From positions 1 to 14,314 of the forward strand of contig JBCCFD010000178.1 in assembly GCA_039029915.1 (NCBI GenBank): a DNA stretch of 14,314 nt, in the 5' to 3' direction. The position numbers were made by a program, and so were the translations under genes. Position 1 is the first letter of the stretch. Each line of letters starts with the position of its first letter. Positions 5,728-13,219 of this stretch are shown here, one piece after another. The notes under the pieces were generated by a model. It had not been told where the DNA came from. It did no database searches and was given only the letters and a program-made list of their open reading frames with translations. Source of the stretch: QQUD01 sp039029915. Lineage in GTDB: Bacteria > Chloroflexota > Anaerolineae > Promineifilales > Promineifilaceae.

Positions 5728-7317
5728 ATGAGTCAATATGATGTGATTATTATTGGGGGTGGCGTTTCTGGTGTTTACTCAGCTTGGCGGTTGCTATCTG
5801 AAAAAAAAGCAAAGAAAGTTGCCATCTTTGAAGCCGATAACCATATTGGCGGGCGACTACTATCAGTAACACCACCCAATATCCCCTTTATGACGGCAGA
5901 ATTGGGGGGGATGCGTATCTTACCGGCCGTTCAGCCTCGCATACAGAAGCTAATCGATGCCTTAAACAAAGACACAACCCACCCAGACGATTACATAGAA
6001 ACCTTCCCTTTTCCTGTTGATCAACCCAACAACATTTCCTACCTTCGCGGCACCTACTTACGGTTATCAGATTTCCAATCAGACCCTGATAAAGTGCCCT
6101 ATCGCCTCACGTTTCAAGAATTTGGGAAAACGGCCGGCCAGCTTGTCATCAATGCGATTGAGCAAGTCATCCCCGGCATCACCAATAAAAATCGAACAGA
6201 GCAGGAGCGCCGAGAGATGGCTCATCAGGCAAAATTTGACGGTCTACCTCTCTATCGACAGGGCTTCTGGCAGGTTTTAATGCGCGTTATGAGCGGCGAA
6301 GCATATCAACTAGCCAAGGCAGCTGGCGGCTACCAAACGACGATCAACAACTGGAATGCAGCAGATGCAATCCCTTGGTTTTTATCTGATTTTGGCGTTG
6401 CTCCTGAATATCATGGCTTCAAAGAAGGGTTTCAGCAGATTCCGCTCACCCTAGCTGAGCGGGTCAAAGAGCTCGGTGGTGAAATCTTCTTAAATTCACG
6501 CGTTATTGGATTTGACCAAAAAGAGCGCCAAATTGAAATCAATCTACACGATGGCACTGTTCACCGGGCTGGGGCGCTGATTTTAGCGATGCCTAGAAGA
6601 TCACTCGATCTACTTTCCCCCGGTAGCCCCTTGCTCTGCCAACCTCACGTCAAACGTTTGATAAGTAGTGTTACCCCCCGACCGCTGTTCAAATTATTCA
6701 CGACGTACATGGAGCCGTGGTGGATTCCGGCGGGTGTCACTGAAGGCCGAAGCACCACCGATTTGCCCATTCGTCAAACCTACTACTGGCCTAAAGTCGA
6801 TGGCGAGGCACCAACTTCTGGCAGGGCCATGCTGATGGCAAGCTACGATGATGGCCTGAATGTTGGATTCTGGGACGGCTTTCGCTTAAAACACGGCATC
6901 TTCTGGGAAGATGAAGTTCAAGCGATCGTCGATAAACCAGACGACACGTTTTGGTTTGAGGGCACGGTTGCTGAAACTGGAGATAGCTATCCCAAGTGGC
7001 ATCAATATCGGGCGCCTGAAGAAATGGTTGAAGAAATTCAGCGCCAGCTTGCCGATGTGCACGGTTTAAAGCACGTGCCCAGCGTGATCGATGCGAGCTA
7101 TAAAGATTGGGGGGATGATCCATTTGGCGGCGGCTGGAATGCCTGGAACATTGGCGTTAAAAGTTGGGAAGTCAAGCGGGAAATTATAAACCCTGATCCC
7201 GATGCCCCTGTTTACATTTGTGGAGAAGCTTATTCCGATGCGCAAGGTTGGGTTGAAGGAGCGCTGCAAACGGCCGATATGATGCTTGAGCAATACTTTG
7301 ATGTAACCAACCTTTAA
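5728..7317 (+). CDS. FAD-dependent flavin amine oxidase-family oxidoreductase
   Basis: This 529-residue flavoprotein belongs to the monoamine oxidase/L-amino acid oxidase superfamily. The N-terminus carries the dinucleotide fold: DVIIIGGGVSG (GxGxxG at 10-15), Glu35 at the end of strand 2 to bind the ribose, then the family signature GGR (41-43). AELGGMRIL follows as the second FAD contact. The C-terminal FAD motif is VYICGEAYSDAQGWVEGALQTA (from residue 495), which also ends in the normal place. There is no signal peptide, so it is probably cytoplasmic. Such enzymes oxidise primary amines, amino acids or polyamines with release of ammonia and peroxide, but some members are desaturases or isomerases. 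The start has AAGGA upstream. It is separated from the SDR by a strong terminator and converges on the enzyme I gene with a 41-nt gap and no visible terminator. Confidence 0.85.
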   Translation: MSQYDVIIIGGGVSGVYSAWRLLSEKKAKKVAIFEADNHIGGRLLSVTPPNIPFMTAELGGMRILPAVQPRIQKLIDALNKDTTHPDDYIETFPFPVDQPNNISYLRGTYLRLSDFQSDPDKVPYRLTFQEFGKTAGQLVINAIEQVIPGITNKNRTEQERREMAHQAKFDGLPLYRQGFWQVLMRVMSGEAYQLAKAAGGYQTTINNWNAADAIPWFLSDFGVAPEYHGFKEGFQQIPLTLAERVKELGGEIFLNSRVIGFDQKERQIEINLHDGTVHRAGALILAMPRRSLDLLSPGSPLLCQPHVKRLISSVTPRPLFKLFTTYMEPWWIPAGVTEGRSTTDLPIRQTYYWPKVDGEAPTSGRAMLMASYDDGLNVGFWDGFRLKHGIFWEDEVQAIVDKPDDTFWFEGTVAETGDSYPKWHQYRAPEEMVEEIQRQLADVHGLKHVPSVIDASYKDWGDDPFGGGWNAWNIGVKSWEVKREIINPDPDAPVYICGEAYSDAQGWVEGALQTADMMLEQYFDVTNL

Positions 7318-7358
7318 ATCTGAGCGGCTATCGTCAGGATGTTGGCTCTGGCTGGCAT

Positions 7359-9083
7359 CTATTCGGGCTTCGTTATCGTCAATTGCACCCACATCTCAAC
7401 TTCCTCAGCAGAGGCCATATTCAACGCCTGCGAGGCGACCTGCTGGGCACGCTCTACTGACCATCGTCGAATCGTGGCTTTAACCTCAGGAATGAGGCTC
7501 GGAGCCATACTAAATTCATCAAGCCCCATGCCCAGCAAGAGCGGCACCGCATTGACGTCTCCCCCAAATGCGCCACAAAGCCCCACCCATTTTCCATGCT
7601 GATGAGCTGAATCAATGGTCATCTTAATCAAGCGAAGGACGGCTGGATTGAAAGGGCTACCTAATTTTGCCACCCGCTCATTCATGCGATCAACAGCCAG
7701 TGTATATTGCGTGAGGTCATTGGTACCTATGCTAAAAAAGTCAACGTGTGGAGCAAATACATCTGCCATGATGGCCACAGAAGGCACCTCCACCATGATG
7801 CCAAACTGCGGCTGTTCTGCTGATGGTTTCCCCTCCCTTCTAAGGCTCTCTTGCGCCTCTTCAAACAGCTCTTTAGCCGCCATCACCTCTTTTAAGTTTG
7901 AAACAAGCGGAAGCATGATGCGTAAATCAGCATTTGCTCCCGCTTGCAACAAGGCGCGAAATTGCCCGAGCAAGATTTCAGGACGTTCATCAATCATGCG
8001 TATTGCGCGCCAACCAAGGAAGGGATTTGGTTCTTCCGTGAGACCTAAGTAAGGAACGGTTTTATCACCCCCAATATCAAGCGTCCGCACCACGATCGGC
8101 TTGTCGGTTAATAAATCAAACACTTTTTGATAGGCAGTAATCTGTTCTTGTTCAGTGGGTAAAGCATTGCGATCGAGGTAAAGAAACTCAGTACGAAACA
8201 AGCCGACCCCTTCTGCCCCAAAAGAAATGGCTCGCTTGGTATCTATTTCATCCCCAACATTGGCAACAATTTCGACATGATGCCCATCAAGAGTGATTGC
8301 TGGCTCATGGGCTGCCTTCAGAGCTATCTCTTGCGCTAATTGCAAGTCTCCCCGTTGATGATTTATTTCGGTTAGTTTTGCTTCTGAAGGCGCAAGAATA
8401 ACATCCCCGCTTTGTCCATTCAGCACAAGCGTTTCTCCATTTGTGATCTGAGCTAAATCAAGGGGGGCACTCACAATGGCTGGAATACCTAAACTACGAG
8501 CAAGGATTGCGGTATGGGAGGTTGGCCCGCCTCGAACGGTAATAAAGCCTAGCACGTACTGCTTATCAAATTGGACTGTATCGGACGGTGTCAAATCGTC
8601 AGCAAGAATGATGACGGGTTTACTCGGCAGCTGGCTATTGTCAAACTCTATACCTAATAAGCAATGGACTACGCGCTGGCCAACATCACGAATATCAAGC
8701 GCTCGAGCGGCGAAGTAAGGATCATCCAACATTTCGAGCTGGTCTGCATAGCTGCTAAAGGTGCGAAAAACGGCCGTTTCTGCGTTTACGTTTTTTTCCC
8801 TCACTAAATTTGTCACACCTTCCGTTAGCTCTGGGTCTTGTAAAAACAGCTGATGGGTCTCAAAAATAGCGGCTTCTTCAGCGCCAATCGTTTCCAGCGC
8901 TTTCTTTTCAAGAGATTGAAGCTGAACCTCAGCTTTCTTAATCGCGTTTTTAAATCGGGCAATCTCTGCAGGCACATCCTTAATCGCCTCTACCTCAATT
9001 TGATATTTAATCGGTGTATAAATCCATGCTTCACCAACCACGATGCCGGGAGAAGCCGGAAGACCTTTAACCACATTCATCAC
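7359..9083 (-). CDS. ptsI: Phosphoenolpyruvate-protein phosphotransferase (PTS enzyme I)
   Basis: This cytoplasmic kinase takes phosphate from PEP and passes it to HPr-type carriers. Its 574 residues match the usual enzyme I length (E. coli 575). The N-terminal helical HPr-binding part starts GLPASPGIVVGEA. The active-site motif GGPTSHTAILAR carries the phosphorylated His190. The PEP-binding TIM barrel contains GVGLFRTEFLYLDR, VRTLDIGGDK, NPFLGWRAIR and FSIGTNDLTQYTLAVDR. The C-terminal Cys503 lies in GLCGAFGGD, where most family members have Glu after CG, a mild variation. The ATG has AGGAG just upstream. No HPr, EIIA or sugar transporter is in the window. It sits 120 nt after the E2 gene on the same strand, across repeat copy B. 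A PTS-dependent dihydroxyacetone kinase is a plausible but unseen partner. Confidence 0.93.
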   Translation of the reverse strand: MMNVVKGLPASPGIVVGEAWIYTPIKYQIEVEAIKDVPAEIARFKNAIKKAEVQLQSLEKKALETIGAEEAAIFETHQLFLQDPELTEGVTNLVREKNVNAETAVFRTFSSYADQLEMLDDPYFAARALDIRDVGQRVVHCLLGIEFDNSQLPSKPVIILADDLTPSDTVQFDKQYVLGFITVRGGPTSHTAILARSLGIPAIVSAPLDLAQITNGETLVLNGQSGDVILAPSEAKLTEINHQRGDLQLAQEIALKAAHEPAITLDGHHVEIVANVGDEIDTKRAISFGAEGVGLFRTEFLYLDRNALPTEQEQITAYQKVFDLLTDKPIVVRTLDIGGDKTVPYLGLTEEPNPFLGWRAIRMIDERPEILLGQFRALLQAGANADLRIMLPLVSNLKEVMAAKELFEEAQESLRREGKPSAEQPQFGIMVEVPSVAIMADVFAPHVDFFSIGTNDLTQYTLAVDRMNERVAKLGSPFNPAVLRLIKMTIDSAHQHGKWVGLCGAFGGDVNAVPLLLGMGLDEFSMAPSLIPEVKATIRRWSVERAQQVASQALNMASAEEVEMWVQLTITKPE

Positions 9084-9090
9084 CCATCTC

Positions 9091-9209
9091 CTAAGTGGAG
9101 AACAAAAAGCATCTTGAAATAAAACAACTTTGTTTAAGCTTTTGTTCTCCTGAAAGTAATTTTCACCTGGCTACTTTTATTCAAGATATTTATTGAAAAT
9201 TACTTAAAG
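9091..9209 (-). repeat. Intergenic repeat, copy B
   Basis: The arms are GGAGAACAAAAAGC (9097-9110) and GCTTTTGTTCTCC (9138-9150), a 13-bp inverted repeat with one bulged base. AAGTAATTTTCAC follows, and CTTAAAG lies at 9203-9209, including the E2 stop codon. Between the arms, TTGAAAT matches copy C. It fills the gap between the E2 gene and the enzyme I gene, and one arm ends 10 nt before the enzyme I ribosome site. Confidence 0.7.
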
Positions 9210-10496
9210 CAACATTCGCGCCGGATGTGCAATAACCTTGCGCAAATCAGCCATAAACTGCGCGGCAACCGCCCCATCAACAACTCGATGATCGACTGAA
9301 AGCGTCATTGTAGCGACTGATTTCAAAACGGGGGTGCCATCATCATTTGGCCTAAACTCGCGCCGAACCCCGCCAATCGCTAGAATGCCGACCTCTGGTG
9401 GATTAATAATCGCTGTAAAATGATCAATACCATACATCCCTAAGTTAGATATTGAAAAGGTGGCTCCACCCATTTCGTTCGCCCGTAGCCTGCCCTCCCG
9501 CGCCCGGCTAGCGATATCTTTAATCGCTTGGGTAAGCGCTTGGATGCCCATCTGGTTCACTGAGCGAAGCACGGGCACAATGAGCCCTTCATCTAATGCC
9601 ACAGCCATGCCAATGTGAACATCATCGTGCAGGAAAATATCATTTTCAATAAGATGAGCATTAACAGCAGGATGCTTGGTGAGGGTCCAAGCCACGATTT
9701 TGGTTAAAACGGCCGTTAAATTCACACCGTCATACTCAGCGACAAAAGCTAAAACGGCCGTCATTTCCATTTCCGCAGAAAACATAATGTGAGGTGCTTG
9801 TTGCCAGCTGCTTTGTAAATTATTAGCAATGGCTCGTCGCATGTTGCTCAAAGGAATGGCTTGAGGTTTATCTGTTGGTTCAGGGTCTCGGACAACTTGT
9901 CGATGTTGATTCATTTCTAGGTCGGTCGCTTGAATACGGCCGTTTGCCCCACTGCCCACAATCGTTGCTAAATCAATTCCCATCTCTCGGGCTAGTCGGC
10001 GGGCCGCTGGCGTTGCCCGAACTTTGGGGTTGACCGAGGTTGTTTCAGCCAAAAAAGCCACCACGTCTGACTTAACAATCTTGCCCCGCTGACCGCTACC
10101 AGAAATAGCTGAGGGAGATACCCCCTTTTCTGCCACCATGCGCGCTGCCACAGGCGTCATCGACTGTTCAAGCGGATTCCCGGTCACCTGATTCGAAGCG
10201 CCTTGTGATTGGGTTTGGGCTTTAGCGGACGTGGGTTTTAACTGCTCAGGAAGCCGTTCTCCCGGTGCCAAAATATAGGCAATAATTTGAGTAACCGGAA
10301 CCACATCTCCCTGCCCAAATTGAATCCCCGCAACGATACCCGATACAGGGGCTTCTACCTCCATATTGGTCTTATCCGTCGAAACTTCAACAATCGGATC
10401 CCCCTCCTCTACCGAGTCCCCCTCCGAAACCAACCACTCTACAATCGTACTTTCCTCAAGTGTAAATCCAAACTTGGGTAAGATGACCTCTTTCAC
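9204..10496 (-). CDS. Dihydrolipoamide acyltransferase, E2 of a 2-oxoacid/acetoin dehydrogenase complex
   Basis: This 430-residue E2 core protein transfers the acyl group from E1 to CoA through lipoamide. Domain order: a lipoyl domain (1-78) with the lipoylated Lys42 in STDKTNMEV; a short Gln/Ser-rich linker; two peripheral-subunit-binding domains, PVAARMVAEKG...GKIVKSDV at 114-149 and TPAARRLAREMG...GRIQATDL at 161-195; then the catalytic domain (about 210-430), ending with DHRVVDGA, where His403 and Asp407 are catalytic. Two binding domains in tandem are unusual, since most bacterial E2s have one. The start is GTG at 10494-10496 with GAGGGGG upstream, 3 nt after the E1-beta stop, so translation is probably coupled. 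Four ACGGCCGT or near copies lie in the gene. The substrate (pyruvate or acetoin) is not settled by the sequence. Confidence 0.92.
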   Translation of the reverse strand: MKEVILPKFGFTLEESTIVEWLVSEGDSVEEGDPIVEVSTDKTNMEVEAPVSGIVAGIQFGQGDVVPVTQIIAYILAPGERLPEQLKPTSAKAQTQSQGASNQVTGNPLEQSMTPVAARMVAEKGVSPSAISGSGQRGKIVKSDVVAFLAETTSVNPKVRATPAARRLAREMGIDLATIVGSGANGRIQATDLEMNQHRQVVRDPEPTDKPQAIPLSNMRRAIANNLQSSWQQAPHIMFSAEMEMTAVLAFVAEYDGVNLTAVLTKIVAWTLTKHPAVNAHLIENDIFLHDDVHIGMAVALDEGLIVPVLRSVNQMGIQALTQAIKDIASRAREGRLRANEMGGATFSISNLGMYGIDHFTAIINPPEVGILAIGGVRREFRPNDDGTPVLKSVATMTLSVDHRVVDGAVAAQFMADLRKVIAHPARMLL

Positions 10497-10499
10497 GAT

Positions 10500-11492
10500 T
10501 TAATAGGCCCCCTCAACCATCTTTTTTGCTTCTTCAATAATTGATTCAACCTGAGGCACAGTATGGTATTCCAACACGCGATTGTATGGAATCGGTATAT
10601 CCAAGCCTGCCAAACGGCGAATAGGCGCTTCTAAATAATCAAAAGCACTGCTTTCGGCAATCCGAGACACTAACTCACCGCCAAATCCACCCGTTTTGAC
10701 AGCCTCATGAACAACAAGCATCTTGCCCGTTTTAATAACCGATTCCACAATGGGCTGCTCATCCAGGGGGTTGAGCGTTCGTGGGTCAATAATCTCTATC
10801 TCAATGCCTTGCTCCGAAAGCACCTTGGCGGCTTCGACAGCTCTTTGAACCATAATAGAGGTCGCCACAAGGGTGAGATCGGTCCCTTCGCGCACAATTT
10901 TTGTTTGGGTCAAAGGAATCGTATATTTTTCTTCTGGGACCTGCGCTTTGGTTTTATAAAGCAACTTATGCTCCACAAAAATGACGGGATTAGGGTCTTC
11001 AATAGCGGCTAGTAACAGGCCCTTAGCATCATAAGCATTACTTGGCATGACTACCTTTAATCCAGGCACGTGCACAAACCAATTCTCAAGGCTTTCGCTG
11101 TGCTGAGCGGCTGCGCCTGTCCCTGATCCGCCCGGCATGCGCAGCACCATAGGCACGGTAGCCTTCCCCCCAAACATAAAGCGCATTTTAGCAGCCTGTA
11201 AAACAAGCTGTTCCATACTGATCGTCACAAAGTCCATGAATTGAATTTCGCCCACAGGCCGCATGCCCGTCACGGCCGACCCTACGCAGGCGCCAGCAAT
11301 GCCCGCTTCTGAGATGGGGGTATCAATTACTCGGTCCTCGCCAAATTGGTCTACTAACCCGGCGGTGGCCCCAAAGGCACCCCCATAAACACCGATATCT
11401 TCACCAATAAGAAAGACGCGCTCGTCATCAGCCATCGCCTGCTGGAGCGCTTCGCGGATAGCCTCAACGTAGGTAAGCTCTCGATTAGGCAT
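10500..11492 (-). CDS. Thiamine-diphosphate dehydrogenase E1 component, beta subunit (pyruvate/acetoin type)
   Basis: With the alpha subunit, this 330-residue protein decarboxylates or cleaves the 2-oxo substrate and acylates lipoamide on E2. Family blocks are clear: RELTYVEAIREAL, VFLIGEDIGVYGGAFG, DTPISEAGIAGACVGSA, GMRPVGEIQFMDF, GGSGTGAAAQHSESLENWF, LKVVMPSNAYDAKGLL, and the C-terminal VVHEAVKTGGFGGEL and APIRRLAGLDIPIPYN. The longer reading frame starts at 11561, but the ATG at 11490-11492 is right: it gives the usual MPNREL start and has a strong GGAGGGGG ribosome site. This start overlaps the alpha stop codon by 8 nt, a sign of translational coupling. The length is normal. Confidence 0.93.
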   Translation of the reverse strand: MPNRELTYVEAIREALQQAMADDERVFLIGEDIGVYGGAFGATAGLVDQFGEDRVIDTPISEAGIAGACVGSAVTGMRPVGEIQFMDFVTISMEQLVLQAAKMRFMFGGKATVPMVLRMPGGSGTGAAAQHSESLENWFVHVPGLKVVMPSNAYDAKGLLLAAIEDPNPVIFVEHKLLYKTKAQVPEEKYTIPLTQTKIVREGTDLTLVATSIMVQRAVEAAKVLSEQGIEIEIIDPRTLNPLDEQPIVESVIKTGKMLVVHEAVKTGGFGGELVSRIAESSAFDYLEAPIRRLAGLDIPIPYNRVLEYHTVPQVESIIEEAKKMVEGAY

Positions 11493-12456
11493 AGACCCCC
11501 TCCATAATCGTATCAACAGAGGGTTCTGGGCTTGATTCGGCGAAGGAAACGGCCGTTTCAATCAACCGATCCGCTTCCTTTTGGACCTCAGCAATAGCTT
11601 CTTCTGATAGCTGAAGGTAGTTAGCAAAGCGAACGATTGGGTCTCGTTTCTGCCAATCCTTTACCTCATCGCGAGTGCGATACAATTGACGATCGCTTTT
11701 TGAATGCCCTTTCCAGCGATAGGTCAAGCACTCAATTAAGGTTGGGCCCTCACCCGCTTGAGCACGCGCTTTGGCTTTACGCACCGCTTCATAAACGGAA
11801 AGCACATCATTCCCATCAACCGTCTGACCGGCAATGTTATACGCTTGGGCACGCAGACTAATGCATTCTATATTAAAGGCTCGCTTCACCGACATTGACA
11901 TCGCATACTGATTGTTTTCACACAAATAAACGATGGGCAGGTTCCATATACTGGCCATATTTAGCGATTCATGAAATGCCCCTTCATTGGCAGCCCCATC
12001 ACCAAAAACTGCCATCACCACCTGATCCGTTTGGCGCATCTTGATACTGAGGCCAACCCCCACAGAGATAGGTAGGCCACCGGCCACAATGCCATTTGCC
12101 CCTAAATTGTTTGAGTCTACATCAGCAATGTGCATCGATCCCCCTCTGCCCCGACAGTAGCCCGTCTCTTTACCCATAAACTCAGCCATCATGCGGTTGG
12201 GGTCGCTACCCCATGCCAAGCAGTGACCGTGGCCGCGATGCGTATTGAGAAGATAATCATTGTTGGTTAAAGCTGTGGAGGCACCAACGGCCGTTCCTTC
12301 TTGGCCAATTGATAAGTGCATCGTGCCGTGAACCTTCCCCAACGAGTAAAGGTCTTGAGCCTTATTCTCAAACGCTCGAATGGTCATCATTTGTAGCAGC
12401 ATCTCTTTAAGCTGTTCTCGTGTTAATTCCATCACTTCAGATAGTGTGTTACTCAT
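11485..12456 (-). CDS. Thiamine-diphosphate dehydrogenase E1 component, alpha subunit (pyruvate/acetoin type)
   Basis: This 323-residue catalytic subunit binds thiamine diphosphate. The cofactor motif is intact: GDGAANEGAFHESLN (Gly152 onward) through CENNQYAMS (Asn181-Asn182), the GDG-x26-NN pattern. Other family blocks are MHLSIGQEGTAVG, THRGHGHCLAWG, the GYCRGRGGSMHI phosphate-binding loop, LGANGIVAGGLPIS, GQTVDGNDVLSVYEAV and the phosphorylation-loop-like YRWKGHSKSD. The overall look is closest to AcoA-type acetoin dehydrogenases and short bacterial PDH alpha chains; I cannot separate the two by eye. The ATG at 12454-12456 has GAGGA 4 nt upstream. It is the first of three packed complex genes and begins 20 nt after the aldolase-fold gene. 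No E3 gene is in view, so E3 must come from elsewhere. Confidence 0.93.
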   Translation of the reverse strand: MSNTLSEVMELTREQLKEMLLQMMTIRAFENKAQDLYSLGKVHGTMHLSIGQEGTAVGASTALTNNDYLLNTHRGHGHCLAWGSDPNRMMAEFMGKETGYCRGRGGSMHIADVDSNNLGANGIVAGGLPISVGVGLSIKMRQTDQVVMAVFGDGAANEGAFHESLNMASIWNLPIVYLCENNQYAMSMSVKRAFNIECISLRAQAYNIAGQTVDGNDVLSVYEAVRKAKARAQAGEGPTLIECLTYRWKGHSKSDRQLYRTRDEVKDWQKRDPIVRFANYLQLSEEAIAEVQKEADRLIETAVSFAESSPEPSVDTIMEGVYA

Positions 12457-12476
12457 CGTATCCTCTATACGTTTTT

Positions 12477-13079
12477 CTACTGTAGCTCAATTTCACAAAT
12501 TCGATTAAGTGCATCCGCTCGGGCTGCCGCCATTTGAATCGACTCGCCAACAGTAATTAGCCCAATGTTTTCCACAAATAAGGCATCTGTTGTTGCTGTA
12601 AAATTCATAATGCTGTCAAAGCATATTGAAATATTTAACCCCTGAATTTTCACAGCAGGCACATTGCCACCGGCTAAAAAAGCCATCGCGGCGGCGGGCT
12701 GGCTTAGCAAAACCGCCTTTATATTTGAGTGGTATTGGTAAAGCTGTTGATGAAGATGAAAATGTGTAGGCAGCTTATTCCCCTCGATGATTCGGTTCCC
12801 AGTAGCAATGAAAAGGTCATTTTCATCAATTTGTGAAACCCAAACATTTGGCTTGATGCCCATGATATGACCCGCTATTTTTAATCGGATTGTAGCCTCG
12901 CTCATTAGGCTCGCCGTCAACCCCTGCTGAGTGGTGAGCTGTACCGCTTCAATGAAAGCCAAGCGCTCTTTTTTTGGAATTAATGAATCCCGTGTTCGTC
13001 GTCCAAGCCCGCGCGTTTCGTTTACTCGATGGACTAAGTTGTTTGTAATCCTAGAATAGTTTTTAATTAGCGTGTCCAT
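12477..13079 (-). CDS. Class II aldolase/adducin-fold protein without metal ligands (predicted non-aldolase)
   Basis: This 200-residue protein has the outline of the class II aldolase/adducin domain. NKLPTHFHLHQQLYQYHSNIKAV aligns with the family block ending P-x-x-E-x-x-x-H-...-Y, and ENIGLITVGESI aligns with the H-G-x-x-x-x-G block. In L-fuculose-phosphate aldolase zinc is held by three His, with Glu73 catalytic. Here the matching positions read His106 (for Glu73), Leu125 and Gln127 (for the H-x-H pair) and Ile172 (for the last His). The phosphate-binding Gly-Asn turn is also replaced, by SEATI. Lyase or epimerase chemistry is therefore unlikely, and a binding or structural role is possible. 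The frame is intact with a GGAAGG-type ribosome site upstream, so it is not simply a pseudogene. It lies between the SAF oxidoreductase and the E1-alpha gene. Fold fairly sure, function unknown. Confidence 0.7.
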   Translation of the reverse strand: MDTLIKNYSRITNNLVHRVNETRGLGRRTRDSLIPKKERLAFIEAVQLTTQQGLTASLMSEATIRLKIAGHIMGIKPNVWVSQIDENDLFIATGNRIIEGNKLPTHFHLHQQLYQYHSNIKAVLLSQPAAAMAFLAGGNVPAVKIQGLNISICFDSIMNFTATTDALFVENIGLITVGESIQMAAARADALNRICEIELQ

Positions 13080-13100
13080 AATATTTTCACCTTCCCAACG

Positions 13101-13219
13101 CTATGTGGAGAACAAAAATTCTTTGAAATGAAGCACCTTCGCAAAAGTTTTTGTTCTTCTGTAAGTCAATCACGTTTACTGGAATGTTTTTTCAGATTTA
13201 TTTTGTGATTTTCTTAAGA
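13101..13219 (-). repeat. Intergenic repeat, copy C
   Basis: The arms are GGAGAACAAAAA (13107-13118) and TTTTTGTTCTTC (13148-13159), with one mismatch. TAAGTCAATCAC follows to 13173, and CTTAAGA, 39 nt further on, lies at 13213-13219 and contains the stop codon of the oxidoreductase. From the arms outward it aligns base by base with copy B on the left side and with copy A on the right side. It occupies almost all of the gap between the oxidoreductase and the aldolase-fold gene. Confidence 0.7.

Larger units (their letters stand above)
125..12294. repeat. Dispersed highly iterated palindrome ACGGCCGT (13 exact copies)
   Basis: Exact copies start at 125, 376, 1672, 3401, 4805, 5467, 5487, 8770, 9709, 9754, 9936, 11549 and 12287. 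Near copies keeping CGGCCG (for example around 4064, 4157, 4261, 5109, 5925, 6130, 7271, 11273 and 13585) bring the core to over 20. Most copies are flanked by A on the left and T on the right. They occur both inside genes, often read as Thr-Ala-Val, and between genes. One 8-mer is expected by chance about once per 65 kb. Confidence 0.9.

Noticed and set aside
7318..7358. A possible terminator in the 41-nt gap between the convergent amine oxidase and enzyme I genes
   Set aside because: There is no stable stem followed by a T-run on either strand.
7615..8052. A 145-codon open frame on the + strand inside the enzyme I gene
   Set aside because: It is antisense to strongly conserved enzyme I sequence, and its Ser/Arg/Met-rich product looks like a shadow frame.
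11493..11561. An N-terminal extension of the E1-beta reading frame upstream of the ATG at 11492
   Set aside because: It overlaps the end of the E1-alpha gene, has no family resemblance, and the internal ATG has a much better ribosome site and the expected MPNREL start.
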